Part shown: positions 16,515-25,956 of the stretch, piece by piece
Numbering within the stretch: the stretch's first letter is position 1
Layout of the letters: each line of letters starts with the position of its first letter
Notes under the pieces: generated by a model
Told to the model about the DNA's origin: nothing
What the model saw: the letters and a program-made list of their open reading frames with translations, nothing else
Databases searched by the model: none
Source: Bacteroidales bacterium
Lineage (GTDB): Bacteria > Bacteroidota > Bacteroidia > Bacteroidales > JAADJA01
DNA: 33,451 nucleotides
Assembly: GCA_020438135.1 (NCBI GenBank)
Contig: JAGQVF010000057.1
Span: forward strand, 1-33,451
Reading direction: 5' to 3'
Program-made: the position numbers and the translations under genes

Positions 16515-19500
16515 TTATGCAGGTTGCTCCTTCCTTTTTAGTTTCGCTTTACTTCCATACCGTTTTATCAAATTCAGAAGTTCGGTTTTGTTATAAGGTT
16601 TAGAAATATAATCGTCGCAACCTGCGGCAATACATTTCTCCCGTTCGCCACTTATTGCATATGCCGTTTGTGCAATTACCGGAACTTCGCTGTTTATTTT
16701 TTTGATGGCGGTTGTTGTTTCATATCCGTTTGGCCCCGGAATTTTAATATCCATCAGTATCAGGTCGATATCATCCATTTGCTTTTTGTAGGTTTCGAGT
16801 GCAGAATTTCCATCTTTTTCGTGTAAGAGTTTTATATCGAAATGTTGCAACATGGTTTTGATCAACAGGAAGTTCGATTCTTCATCTTCTACCACCAACA
16901 AGGTGATTTCAGAAAGTTCACTGCGATCTATCAATTCAACAGGCTGGTGATATACTTCAATCCCTTCAACCGGCTCGAACGGGAGTGAAAAAAAGAACTG
17001 AGACCCTTTGCCATGAATTGATTCAACCCACATCTCACCACCCATCAGGTTCGTTAGTTTTTTTGAGATGGCCAAACCAAGACCTGTTCCCTCAAAATTC
17101 CGTGTATAAGATTCTTCCACTTGCCTGAACCGCTGGAAAACAATATCCAGTTTATCGGATGGTATACCAATACCACTATCTTTTACATAAAATATCAGCT
17201 TTTGGTCGTCAGCAACAGTTACTCCGAATTCAATAAACCCGGTATCAGTAAATTTTACAGCATTTCCAATCAGGTTGGTTAATATTTGTTTTAAGCGCAA
17301 ATTGTCGGTAAAAATCTCAATACCTTCCAGCTCCTGAGGAATAATCATCCGAAGTTCAATATTTTGTTTTTCATGTTTTTTCAGCAGCCTCGTAAACGTC
17401 ATGTATAATTCTGAAAAAAGTGAATTCAGGTTGCATGAACTCCGGCTGATATTGATTTGACCGGCTTCTATTTTGGATATGTCAATAATATCGTTGATCA
17501 GTGTCATGAGAGTTTTACCACCACCAACAATGTATTCAAGATAGGTATTCTTGTCGCTTTCGGTCAGTTGCGGATCTTTTAATAAATCAGCAAACCCTAC
17601 AATGGCATTTACTGGTGTCCGTATTTCGTGCGACATATTTGCCAGGAATGATGTTTTCAGTTTATCCGACTCCTCGGCTTTAAGTTGGGCTTTTTTGCGT
17701 TCGTCAGCTTCGAGTTTGAGTTCGATGGTTTTTTTATCGACCAAAACTTCGAGCTTTTTTTTCTGCATTTTTATGGCCCGTAAACGCCAGTAAAACACCA
17801 GGTAAATTAAGCCACTTGTAAATAAAATTACCAATAACCTGAACCAGGTTGTTTGCCAATAGGGTGGGAGGATGGTAAAAGCAATGGAGGCAGTTTGGGT
17901 ATCCCACACACCATCGTTGTTGGCTGCCATCACTTTGAAGCTGTATTTCCCAGGGGGAATATTGGTGTAGGTTGCACTGGTTGTGCGGGTCACAGGATTC
18001 CAGTGATCATCGAAATTTTCAAGCATATACCTGTAAGTTACCTTATCAGGTGACACATGACTAATACCTACATAATTAAAAGAGAGATGGTTTTTACCAT
18101 ACCCAAGTTTTAATCCGAGCGGTAATCCTGTGAAATTATCAATGCTGTCAGCAAAATGGCTATAGTCGAAAGGGTTATAAAACAATTTGATATCTTCGAT
18201 CAGTGTAACAGGGGGAATCGTATTTGGCTTATCTAAAGAAGGATCGAAACGTACCAAACCATGTATGGTACCAAACCATATCTTTCCGCTGTTTGTTTTG
18301 AATACAGCGTTCTGATTAGTCTCAATGCCCACAAACCCATCACTTTTCCCATAGTGTTTAAACGTTTTATGAACCGGATTGAAGCGGTCGATTCCCGAGT
18401 TTGTTCCGATCCAAATGATATCATTCTCATCGCAAACAATGCTGAACGGACTATCGGAACTGAGTCCATCATTGATTGAATAATTGGTAAACTTTTTACC
18501 ATCAAACTTAAATATACCTCCTCCTATTGAGGCAATCCAAATATTGTTTCTGCTGTCGTGTGCCAATGCTCCGGGACTTAGATTTGTTAAGCCATCCTGC
18601 TCGTTAAACGTTATAAATTTACCATCGCTTAAGCATGATAATCCACCGTTGTCGCTTCCAAACCACATGTCACCTTTTAAATCACGGTGGATATGCCAAA
18701 TGCGATTGCTGCATAAACCATCCTCTTTTGAAACTGATGTGAATGAACCGGGTTTGCCATTTTGGGGATAAGTGTAATAAAACGGTGAATTCCACAGCGA
18801 TGCAAACCAAATGTTGCCTTCTTTATCTTCATTAATGGTTAATACTGAATTGTGCGGAATACCATCTTTTTGTGTGATCTCGGTAAAAGTTCCGGATTGA
18901 GGATTGTACCTGACGACAGGATCACCTCTGAAAACATTTCCAATCCAAATGTTACCTTTCGAATCTTCGAAAACAACATCGATGCTGTTGGCAGGTAACT
19001 TATTTGAATTGTTGAAATGGTGAAATTTGCTGCCGTCCCAAACGCTTACACCCATTTCTGTTGCTGTCCACACATTACCGGATTGATCTTCAATCACTGA
19101 TTTTACAACATTATTGGAAAGACCATCCGCTTCATCCAACAAAAGAAACATGTCATCTGAATATTTAAAGACCCCCTGATCCATGGTTGAAATCCACAGG
19201 TTGTTCTCCTTGTCGCATATAACTTTATGTGTAGTGGTTGGCTTATATCCTGTGCCTTTGAAATTGTAATTTATTGTGTCCCCTTCAATTTTAAATATTC
19301 CTGTTTCATGTGTTCCCCAGACAGTGCCGTCGTTCTGCAGGGTAATGTTGTTGTTGCTGGAAATATGAACACCGGGTGCAAATTGCAAATATGTAAGTAC
19401 ATTTAATTGATTTTTGCTGCTTATTTTTATTTTGACGATTCCTTCAAAACCCATTATCCAATAGGTATCATCTGATTCTTTTGCGATAGAAATAATAAAA

Positions 19501-20141
19501 TCAAAGGGCATATCACTTGTCCCGGAGGAGAAGTTGAATAATTCAAAATCTTCGGATTCTCCGCTGTCTTTCAGCGTATATAGACCCTCCGTGGTTCCGA
19601 CTAAAATCAGGTTGTTTTCTCCTGTTACCATATCATTTACCCCTGATTCAGGGAGGTCGGTGTATAGATTGATACGCTTGAAATCGGGTTTTGCAGTATC
19701 GTACCGGGAAGGTAACATATACAACCCTTTTTGCATGACGCCGAACCAGATATTTCCGTTTTTATCCTCAAGGATTTTATTAACCTGTTGATCGGTAAAT
19801 GGATAATTCTTAAAATTATTTGTGAAGTAGGCCGTTACACCGTTATATCGGTGTCCGAACCAATACTTACCCCGCGAATCCTGAAAGATCGAAGTTACAT
19901 GGTTATCGCCCAGTCCGTGTCTCGTATCAAAGTTCACAAAACTGTTTCCGTTATACCTGGATACACCCCCCTGGGTGCCCATCCAGATATTTCCAAAAGC
20001 ATCCTGGTACACATCCAGTACACTGGATTGGGGAAGTCCCTCTTCAAGAGAATAATTGAAAAGAATATGTTGCTGACTGAAACCCTGAACTGCAATAAAT
20101 AAGATTGACCCGATGAAAAACGTAGATAAAAATCGTATCAT
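16515..20141 (-). CDS. Hybrid sensor histidine kinase with periplasmic two-component-regulator propeller
   Basis: 1208 residues. Signal peptide at 1-22; about 660 residues of Reg_prop repeats (motif G.GNIWMGT.GGVSRYNG and variants) form a double beta-propeller; a Y_Y_Y domain follows at about 690-763 (YRYMLENFDDHWNP, PPGKYSFKV); one membrane helix at about 766-788; coiled coil; HisKA with phospho-acceptor His838 (NMSHEIRTP); HATPase (NLIGNAVKFTDTG, DSGIGIP, GTGLGLAISKKL); and a C-terminal receiver domain with Asp1131 (LILMDIKIPG) and Lys in ISKPYNK. It resembles the hybrid two-component systems that sense glycans in Bacteroidota but lacks their AraC-type DNA-binding domain, so it must signal through a separate partner. 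Ligand unknown. The S9 peptidase and small membrane protein lie upstream on the same strand. Confidence 0.93.
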   Translation of the reverse strand: MIRFLSTFFIGSILFIAVQGFSQQHILFNYSLEEGLPQSSVLDVYQDAFGNIWMGTQGGVSRYNGNSFVNFDTRHGLGDNHVTSIFQDSRGKYWFGHRYNGVTAYFTNNFKNYPFTDQQVNKILEDKNGNIWFGVMQKGLYMLPSRYDTAKPDFKRINLYTDLPESGVNDMVTGENNLILVGTTEGLYTLKDSGESEDFELFNFSSGTSDMPFDFIISIAKESDDTYWIMGFEGIVKIKISSKNQLNVLTYLQFAPGVHISSNNNITLQNDGTVWGTHETGIFKIEGDTINYNFKGTGYKPTTTHKVICDKENNLWISTMDQGVFKYSDDMFLLLDEADGLSNNVVKSVIEDQSGNVWTATEMGVSVWDGSKFHHFNNSNKLPANSIDVVFEDSKGNIWIGNVFRGDPVVRYNPQSGTFTEITQKDGIPHNSVLTINEDKEGNIWFASLWNSPFYYTYPQNGKPGSFTSVSKEDGLCSNRIWHIHRDLKGDMWFGSDNGGLSCLSDGKFITFNEQDGLTNLSPGALAHDSRNNIWIASIGGGIFKFDGKKFTNYSINDGLSSDSPFSIVCDENDIIWIGTNSGIDRFNPVHKTFKHYGKSDGFVGIETNQNAVFKTNSGKIWFGTIHGLVRFDPSLDKPNTIPPVTLIEDIKLFYNPFDYSHFADSIDNFTGLPLGLKLGYGKNHLSFNYVGISHVSPDKVTYRYMLENFDDHWNPVTRTTSATYTNIPPGKYSFKVMAANNDGVWDTQTASIAFTILPPYWQTTWFRLLVILFTSGLIYLVFYWRLRAIKMQKKKLEVLVDKKTIELKLEADERKKAQLKAEESDKLKTSFLANMSHEIRTPVNAIVGFADLLKDPQLTESDKNTYLEYIVGGGKTLMTLINDIIDISKIEAGQINISRSSCNLNSLFSELYMTFTRLLKKHEKQNIELRMIIPQELEGIEIFTDNLRLKQILTNLIGNAVKFTDTGFIEFGVTVADDQKLIFYVKDSGIGIPSDKLDIVFQRFRQVEESYTRNFEGTGLGLAISKKLTNLMGGEMWVESIHGKGSQFFFSLPFEPVEGIEVYHQPVELIDRSELSEITLLVVEDEESNFLLIKTMLQHFDIKLLHEKDGNSALETYKKQMDDIDLILMDIKIPGPNGYETTTAIKKINSEVPVIAQTAYAISGEREKCIAAGCDDYISKPYNKTELLNLIKRYGSKAKLKRKEQPA

Positions 20142-20487
20142 AGGTAGGTTTTATATTTAGAAACATCTGCGCTATCAGACAATTGAAACGAAATTTCAGT
20201 CTGTGGGTTTCAAAAGTGTTTATTCCTGAAAAATAGTAGCCTGAAAAAGGATGGGTAAAAAACTAAAAATGCCGGATTTCTCCGACAACCTGAGAATTGC
20301 TTTTTGCTTTTCTCTTTCGCGACAATCTGCTCTTTACTTGGCCATCACCGCTTTTATTTGTTCAAAGTTACCTTTGATTTTCTGTCTGCAAAAATAGTTT
20401 ATTCTTTTAGGCAGAATCCATTTCCAGCCTTAATAAATCATTAATATTGGAGATTGACCTTTTGGCTTTTAAAAGCCGTTGAATAAA
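20142..20487. other. Intergenic leader of the sensor kinase gene, no gene seen
   Basis: 346 bp between the end of the small membrane protein and the kinase start, both minus strand. The only structure I see is the palindrome GGCTTTTAAAAGCC at 20464-20477. It has just five stem pairs around TTAA and no T run on either strand, so it is not a good terminator. The kinase promoter presumably lies here; no consensus element was recognised. Confidence 0.4.
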
Positions 20488-20835
20488 CTAGTTTTCCTTC
20501 AGTTGACTATACCACCAGAATAAAATTCCCGGAACAAACAATGGCAAAGCAAAATAGAAAAAAGCAATGGTGCCGCCCCTATCGGGACTGTAAAACCGGT
20601 TAAGTCCATAAATGATAGCGGCAATCATGAGGGCATACCCTCCCTCTTTTTCACGGAACCAGGCAAAAATCCATGCAAATACCGAAAACAGGAACAATAG
20701 CAAAGATGAACGCAATCCAGCGGGTATACGATCTTTGAGATCAGGCACACCATCGTCAAAAATGTTTACGGCAATAAAAATCAGGCCTGCCCCTCCGAGG
20801 AGACGGGCAAGCCATTTAATAATTTGTTTTTTCAT
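20488..20835 (-). CDS. Small integral membrane protein, unknown function
   Basis: 115 residues with four hydrophobic segments at about 10-25, 42-60, 66-78 and 90-108, and short charged loops (DDGVPDLKDR, FREKEGG, YSPDRGG). I do not recognise a characterised family. The start is 6 bp after the stop of the S9 peptidase gene, so the two are translated from one transcript. No lipobox or enzymatic motif. It could be an accessory membrane protein or an unrelated passenger. Confidence 0.75.
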   Translation of the reverse strand: MKKQIIKWLARLLGGAGLIFIAVNIFDDGVPDLKDRIPAGLRSSLLLFLFSVFAWIFAWFREKEGGYALMIAAIIYGLNRFYSPDRGGTIAFFYFALPLFVPGILFWWYSQLKEN

Positions 20836-20841
20836 CCGAAT

Positions 20842-22950
20842 TTATTTAAGCCATCTGTCGAGCCAGTCGAAAAATGCACGTTGCCATAAAATACCGTTTT
20901 GAGGTTGAAGTACCCAATGGTTCTCGTCAGGGAAATATAGAAATTCTGCAGGAACATCACGTAAGATAGCTGCATTAAAAGCAGTCATTCCCTGGGTGAA
21001 AACAACCCTGTAATCGAGCTGACCATGAATGATCAGTATGGGTGTATCCCAATTCTGAACAAGCTTATGAGGTGAATGTTTATAAACTTCCTGAGCCACC
21101 TTATTATCTTTCTCCCAGAAAGGCCCTCCTTTGTCCCAGTTTTCGAACCACATCTCTTCAGTTTCGAGGTATTGCGCTTCTTCATTAAAGATCCCGTCAT
21201 GCGCAATAAAAGCTTTGAAACGTCCATTGTGAATTCCGGCAAGGTAATAAACAGCATATCCTCCGGCACTTGCGCCAACAGCTCCCAGCCTGTCTTCATC
21301 AATATAAGGCTCTTTGGCCATTTCATCAATGGCTGTCAGGTAATCCTGCATGCTTTTACCATGATAATCACCACTGATTTGCTCCTGCCAGGCCTGACCA
21401 AAACCAGAAACTCCTCTCCGGTTGGGTGCTACAATAATGTAGTCGTTGGCAGCCATGATCTGGTAGTTCCAGCGATAATGGAAATTTTGACTCAACGGAC
21501 CCTGTGGCCCGCCTTTACAATATAATAAAGCAGGATATTTTTTTGCAGGATCGAAATGAGGAGGATAAATTATAAGTGTTAGCATGTCCTCGCCATCAAA
21601 TGTCTTCATCCACCTTTCTTCAACCTTGCCCATGGTTAACCGGTCGAGCAGTTCGTTATTGGTAAAAGTAAGCTGTGTGGGTTCTCCGGAGACAGGGTTA
21701 ACCGAAAATAACTCAGTCGGCATCGAGATTGAGTTTCTGGCTGCAATTAATACATCACCTGCCTCACCTGCACTTTTATAATCATACATGCCTTCTGTAA
21801 GTTTTGTGATCTTTTTTGTTTCAAGATCGTAGCGGTAGATATGAAACCTGCTGTGCCAGTCGCTGGTGAAATAAATTGATTTGCTATCGGCCGACCATGA
21901 AAGGCTCCCTGCATTTTGATCAAATCCTTTTGTTGCATAAATTTTTTCACCGGTATTCATATTCATGATAAAAAGCCGGTTCTGATCAGATTCATAACCA
22001 TCGCGTTCCATGCTTTCCCAGGCAATATAATTTCCATCCGGAGAGAATAGGGGTGCCACATCAAAACCCATCATGCCCTGAGTCATATTCGATGTTTCAC
22101 CGGTTTCGGTTTGATAGAGGTAAATGTCTGAATTAGTAGAAAGTGTGGCTGCTTTGCCGGTCAGTTTTTTGCAGGTATAGGCAATCGTTTTTCCATCGGC
22201 GCTCCAGTCGACCTGTTCGATGCCTCCAAATGGTTTTAAGGGGGCCTGATACGGTTCACCCTTCATGATATCGGTATGATTGGATAAACCGTTTCCATCA
22301 AAATCGGCATAAAATACATGGCTGTATGTTTCAACCCAATGATCCCAGTGTCTGTACATCAGGTCGTCGAACAATTTCCCGGAGGCATCGGGTAATCCTT
22401 TATACAAATATTCGAATTTGTTTTCAATAGGAACTTCTCTGGTATACAGGATTTTTGATTGATCAGGGGCATATTTAAATCCGGTAATGCCTCCATCGAT
22501 TTGTGAGATTTGCTTTCGGCCGGAACCATCAGGATTCATTTCCCAAAACTGAACCGACCCGCTTTCGGAGCATAAAAATCCTATTTTTTTGCCGTCGGGT
22601 CTCCAAATTTCATTGAATTCGCTTTTGGCTGATCGGGTAATCTGTTTGGGTTCCCCTCCTGCGATATCGATGGTATAAAGTTCACGGTTTCCTTTGTTTT
22701 GTTCAATAGAATAATAGGAAACACCGTACAGCACTGTTTTGCCATCGGGTGATATTTCATGTCCACCAACCCGCCCGAATGCCCATAATATTTCTGGTGT
22801 CATCCGATCACTTTCTGGCTGAAGGTCAGGTTTGCCTATGATTTCAGCGGTATTATCCTGTTTTTCTTCCTGCGTTTTTTTCTTTGGCTCGCAAGAAACC
22901 ATGATCGCCGCGGCAAGGGCAATCCATAAAATCGGAGAAATTTTTTTCAT
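20842..22950 (-). CDS. S9-family prolyl-oligopeptidase-type peptidase, lipoprotein
   Basis: 702 residues. The lipobox (AAAIMVSC) is followed by EPKKKT, which lacks the acidic surface-export run, so a periplasm-facing location is more likely. N-terminal WD40/PD40-type propeller, about 45-430 (EIWRPDGKKIGFLCSESG, LFSPDGNYIAWESMERDG, LSWSADSKSIYFTSDW). C-terminal alpha/beta hydrolase with nucleophile Ser561 (GASAGGY), Asp646 (HGQLDYRV) and His678 (DENHWV), a complete catalytic triad. Such enzymes cleave small peptides, often after Pro or at the N-terminus of dipeptides; the exact specificity is not visible. First gene of an operon with the small membrane protein 6 bp downstream. Confidence 0.93.
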   Translation of the reverse strand: MKKISPILWIALAAAIMVSCEPKKKTQEEKQDNTAEIIGKPDLQPESDRMTPEILWAFGRVGGHEISPDGKTVLYGVSYYSIEQNKGNRELYTIDIAGGEPKQITRSAKSEFNEIWRPDGKKIGFLCSESGSVQFWEMNPDGSGRKQISQIDGGITGFKYAPDQSKILYTREVPIENKFEYLYKGLPDASGKLFDDLMYRHWDHWVETYSHVFYADFDGNGLSNHTDIMKGEPYQAPLKPFGGIEQVDWSADGKTIAYTCKKLTGKAATLSTNSDIYLYQTETGETSNMTQGMMGFDVAPLFSPDGNYIAWESMERDGYESDQNRLFIMNMNTGEKIYATKGFDQNAGSLSWSADSKSIYFTSDWHSRFHIYRYDLETKKITKLTEGMYDYKSAGEAGDVLIAARNSISMPTELFSVNPVSGEPTQLTFTNNELLDRLTMGKVEERWMKTFDGEDMLTLIIYPPHFDPAKKYPALLYCKGGPQGPLSQNFHYRWNYQIMAANDYIIVAPNRRGVSGFGQAWQEQISGDYHGKSMQDYLTAIDEMAKEPYIDEDRLGAVGASAGGYAVYYLAGIHNGRFKAFIAHDGIFNEEAQYLETEEMWFENWDKGGPFWEKDNKVAQEVYKHSPHKLVQNWDTPILIIHGQLDYRVVFTQGMTAFNAAILRDVPAEFLYFPDENHWVLQPQNGILWQRAFFDWLDRWLK

Positions 22951-23237
22951 TTTGTCAAATACTATTTAATAGTGGAATAATCATTTGCTGCTAAATTAAT
23001 AAAAATAGCAGGCCGTTTGCTTTTCATAAAAAGAAAGAAAATTTGAAGAAAAGGGTGGGTTATGGTAACCTTTTTCTCAAAATCCCTTAAAAAGCCTTGT
23101 TTTCAATCGTGCTGATCATTCATTCAACAGAAGGTTGGAAGCGAAAATTGAGGTAGTGAAACCTTATCAGTATGGGCAAGTATAAACCATCAGTTTTTAT
23201 GAATTCAACAACAAAAGAGATTTTGAGAGTTAAACCA

Positions 23238-24098
23238 ATGAAAAAGAAAATGAAAGTTCTTAATGCACTGATCACCTTAGCAATTCTTTCTTTACTGACT
23301 TATTCGACAGCGAATGCTGCAAACGACGAAGATGAAAAATACAACAAGGGTATAACTGTTTCCCCTTCTCATATGAATTTCAATGTCGACATTGGAAAAA
23401 TGGAATCCAAAACCCTGAAAATTTCAAATTATACCGGAAAGAAACACACTTTCAAGATCAACTACCAGGATTTCGATATCAGTGAAGATGGCAACAGTTC
23501 TTTTTTGGATGCCGGAACGAGCGAATATAGTTTATCGAAATTTATCAGCATTGCTCCCACTTTCGTGGAAATTGAGCCGGGTTCGGCTGCAGAAGTTGAG
23601 GTAACTGTAAATGTTAGTGGCGATGATGCGGCTGCAAAAGCTGCCTGGGGTGTGATACTCGTGGAGCAGATGGAAGAAAAGAAAGTACTGGATCCCGGAA
23701 ACGAATCGGGAAATACCGTTGCTTTTGGTATAACTCCAACCTTCGCATTTGGTGTTTGGTTGTACCAAAATCCTCCGAATGTTGAAAACATGAATGTCGA
23801 TATTACCAATTTTATGATGGATAGCAGAGATTCAACCAACTACCTGTTGCTTAGCGTAGAAAATCAGGGCGACGGGATTTCGTTTTGCAACGCATATGTA
23901 GAAGTAACCCATTTGTCGAGCGGGGAACAAAATATCCTCGATGGAAAAAGATACACCATTCTACCGCGCTACAACCGCACTTTTGTTTTTGAGCTTCCCG
24001 CCGATATTAAAAAAGGGAAATATTCGGCAGTAGGGGTGCTCGATTATAAAAGTGATGAAGAGCTTGTGGCGGCCGAACTCGAGTTTACCATTGAATGA
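23238..24098 (+). CDS. PapD-like periplasmic chaperone candidate (two Ig-like domains)
   Basis: 286 residues from the Met at 23238 (MKKKMKVLNAL), chosen because it gives a standard signal peptide cut near STANA; the frame extends 22 codons upstream to 23172. Domain 1, about 38-190, has the order seen in fimbrial chaperones: ITVSPSHMNFNVDIGKMESK, LKISNYTGKKHTFKI, FISIAPTFVEIEPGSAAEV, AWGVILVEQ, FAFGVWLYQNPP. Domain 2, about 190-286, is a second Ig-like sandwich (YLLLSVENQGD, NAYVEVTHLSSG, FELPADIKKGKY). It could instead be a DUF916-like surface-anchoring protein; the neighbours (two subunits, a third subunit and a barrel) favour a subunit chaperone. 222 bp separate it from the first subunit gene. 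Confidence 0.65.
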   Translation: MKKKMKVLNALITLAILSLLTYSTANAANDEDEKYNKGITVSPSHMNFNVDIGKMESKTLKISNYTGKKHTFKINYQDFDISEDGNSSFLDAGTSEYSLSKFISIAPTFVEIEPGSAAEVEVTVNVSGDDAAAKAAWGVILVEQMEEKKVLDPGNESGNTVAFGITPTFAFGVWLYQNPPNVENMNVDITNFMMDSRDSTNYLLLSVENQGDGISFCNAYVEVTHLSSGEQNILDGKRYTILPRYNRTFVFELPADIKKGKYSAVGVLDYKSDEELVAAELEFTIE

Positions 24099-24320
24099 TG
24101 GTAAAATCTTCCTGAACCATACCACCATTTGAGTCATACCAGTCAATATATTATTATAAAAATTAAAAAAACAGGTAATTCATTCTAAGTATAACCCAAA
24201 AACTAAGGAAAGGAGGTCAACAAAAAAGCGCAAAATATTCAATCGAGAATTTACCCATTTTTAATAAACATTTTATTTCAAACACTTTAATTAATTCTTT
24301 ATTCATTTAAAAGTAAAACT

Positions 24321-25109
24321 ATGAAACGCAGAATTTTAATGTTAGTTGTAATCGGCATGGTGTTCGGATTACAAGGTGTCTTTGCCCAGTTGCAGGATGA
24401 AAAATCCGTAACTGTGACCATGGATTTGCAACCTATCCTTCAACTGGATATGGAAACTGCAGACCAGATTGAATTCGTGTTTGATGATATCAAGGATTAT
24501 TATGCCGGTATCACCAAATACGGAGCTACTATTCTTAAAGTGAGCTCAACTGTAAGTTGGGACTTATATGCAGTTGGTCGTTCAAACGGAACTACGGGTG
24601 CTGAATTCTGGGATCAGGTAATTGACTATGGTTCAGGATCAGGTACCAATTCTATTAACGAACTTCCATTAAGTGCAGTTGAATTGCATCAATCACAGCC
24701 TAATAATGGTGCTGCTGGTGCTGGTATTACTGCTACTTATATCGACTATTCAACTCCGTTCCCTGCATCAAACGTACATAATGGAGCTAACAGTCTTTAC
24801 GTGAACAACGGAACCTTAACTCCTCCTACAGTTGCCGACAAATACATTGCCGGTCACTCAGGAACTACTGCTCTTGGAGACGATGCCATGACAGGTGGTT
24901 CATACCTGACTGCAGGTGGATATACCAGTGATTACTATTATGTAATCGACTACAGGTTGTTACCTGGTCTGCCAGCTATTTTCCCGAATGCTTTCGACGC
25001 TGATGCTGCAACAGCAGAAGACCTCGTAACTGCAAACGGTGCTGACAGCTATGCAGAACCTGGTGTGTATACCATGTATGTTCAATATGTTCTTGTAGAA
25101 GATCAATAA
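24321..25109 (+). CDS. Secreted fibre-subunit-like protein, copy 1
   Basis: 262 residues. Signal peptide of about 22 (GLQGVFA-Q), then an N-terminal stretch with alternating hydrophobic residues (KSVTVTMDLQPILQLDM), a conserved block (FVFDDIKDYYAGITKYGATILKV), a Gly/Ser/Asn/Thr-rich middle, the strand DYYYVIDYRLLPGL, and a C-terminal strand PGVYTMYVQYVLVED. There are no Cys residues and no lipobox or T9SS sorting domain. By eye, the start recalls CS1/CfaB-type pilins (ITVTASVDP.I.L), but no homology search was possible. Copy 2 (25174-25950) is nearly identical. Likely a major building block of a surface fibre assembled by the flanking chaperone and barrel (inference). Followed by a hairpin. 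Confidence 0.75.
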   Translation: MKRRILMLVVIGMVFGLQGVFAQLQDEKSVTVTMDLQPILQLDMETADQIEFVFDDIKDYYAGITKYGATILKVSSTVSWDLYAVGRSNGTTGAEFWDQVIDYGSGSGTNSINELPLSAVELHQSQPNNGAAGAGITATYIDYSTPFPASNVHNGANSLYVNNGTLTPPTVADKYIAGHSGTTALGDDAMTGGSYLTAGGYTSDYYYVIDYRLLPGLPAIFPNAFDADAATAEDLVTANGADSYAEPGVYTMYVQYVLVEDQ

Positions 25110-25120
25110 AAACAAATGCC

Positions 25121-25138
25121 GGGGTACTCAGGTGCCCC
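25121..25138 (+). terminator. Hairpin after subunit copy 1 (partial terminator or processing site)
   Basis: GGGGTAC (25121-25127) pairs with GTGCCCC (25132-25138), with one G-U pair and a TCAG tetraloop, followed by AC and then an interrupted T run (25141-25152). It lies 12 bp after the stop codon. Read-through into copy 2 is probably incomplete, or the hairpin protects the upstream mRNA. Confidence 0.6.
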
Positions 25139-25173
25139 ACTTTTAATTTTTTAAAACTTAAAAAAGAATTATA

Positions 25174-25950
25174 ATGCGTAAAATATTATTAATGGCCGTT
25201 ATCGGCTTGTTCGGACTTCAAGGTGTTTTCGCCCAGTTGCAGGATGAAAAATCAGTAACTGTTACCATGGATCTGCAACCCATCCTCCAGCTTGATATGG
25301 AAACTGCAGACCAGATTGAATTCGTGTTTGATGATATCAAAGATTATTATGCCGGTATCACCAAGTACGGAGCTACTATTCTTAAAGTGAGTTCAACTGT
25401 AAGTTGGGACTTATATGCAGTTGGTCGTTCAAACGGAACTACCGGTGCTGAATTCTGGGATCAGGTAATTGACTATGGCTCAGGATCAGGAACCAATTCA
25501 ATTGCTGAACTTCCTTTGAGTGCTGTTGAATTGCACCAGTCACAGCCCAACAATGGTGCTGCTGTTGCAACCGGAACTTATATTGATTATTCAACTCCGT
25601 TCCCGGCATCCAATGTTCACAATGGTGCCAACAGTTTATATGTAAACAATGGTACGCTTACTCCTCCTGCTATTACTGACAAATATATTGCAGGACATTC
25701 AGGTACTACTGCGCTTGGTGATGATGCCATGACAGGTGGTTCATACCTGACTGCAGGTGGATATACCAGCGATTACTATTATGTAATCGACTACAGGTTG
25801 TTACCTGGTCTGCCAGCTATTTTCCCGAATGCTTTCGACGCTGACGCCGTTTTGGCCGAAGACCTCGTTACTGCTAACGGACCTGATAGCTATGCTGAAC
25901 CTGGTGTATATACCATGTACGTTCAGTATGTACTGGTTGAGGACCAATAA
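25174..25950 (+). CDS. Secreted fibre-subunit-like protein, copy 2
   Basis: 258 residues, a paralogue of the preceding gene. The signal peptide is two residues shorter and the central loop lacks two residues (GAAVATGTY against GAAGAGITATY), with only scattered substitutions elsewhere (for example DADAVLAEDL against DADAATAEDL, NSIAEL against NSINEL). The Cys-free composition, the N-terminal alternating strand and the C-terminal PGVYTMYVQY strand are all kept, so both copies are probably functional subunits, either interchangeable or alternately exposed variants. It lies 64 bp after copy 1 and is followed by a long hairpin. Function as a fibre subunit is inferred from context. Confidence 0.75.
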   Translation: MRKILLMAVIGLFGLQGVFAQLQDEKSVTVTMDLQPILQLDMETADQIEFVFDDIKDYYAGITKYGATILKVSSTVSWDLYAVGRSNGTTGAEFWDQVIDYGSGSGTNSIAELPLSAVELHQSQPNNGAAVATGTYIDYSTPFPASNVHNGANSLYVNNGTLTPPAITDKYIAGHSGTTALGDDAMTGGSYLTAGGYTSDYYYVIDYRLLPGLPAIFPNAFDADAVLAEDLVTANGPDSYAEPGVYTMYVQYVLVEDQ

Positions 25951-25956
25951 AAATCC

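Larger units (their letters stand above)
24321..25950 (+). repeat. Tandem gene duplication with mosaic identity
   Basis: The two subunit genes align end to end. Two blocks are almost identical: 24447-24640 against 25294-25487 (5 mismatches in 194 bp) and 24882-25003 against 25723-25844 (1 mismatch in 122 bp). The stretch between them carries many synonymous changes plus a two-codon length difference. This uneven pattern suggests gene conversion. Confidence 0.85.

Noticed and set aside
20464..20477. Palindrome GGCTTTTAAAAGCC after the small membrane protein gene
   Set aside because: Only five stem pairs around TTAA and no T tail; likely chance in AT-rich DNA.
24211..24217. AGGAGGT, a perfect Shine-Dalgarno-like sequence
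   Set aside because: It lies about 100 bp from the nearest start (24321) with no ATG close by, and Bacteroidota genes rarely use such sites.
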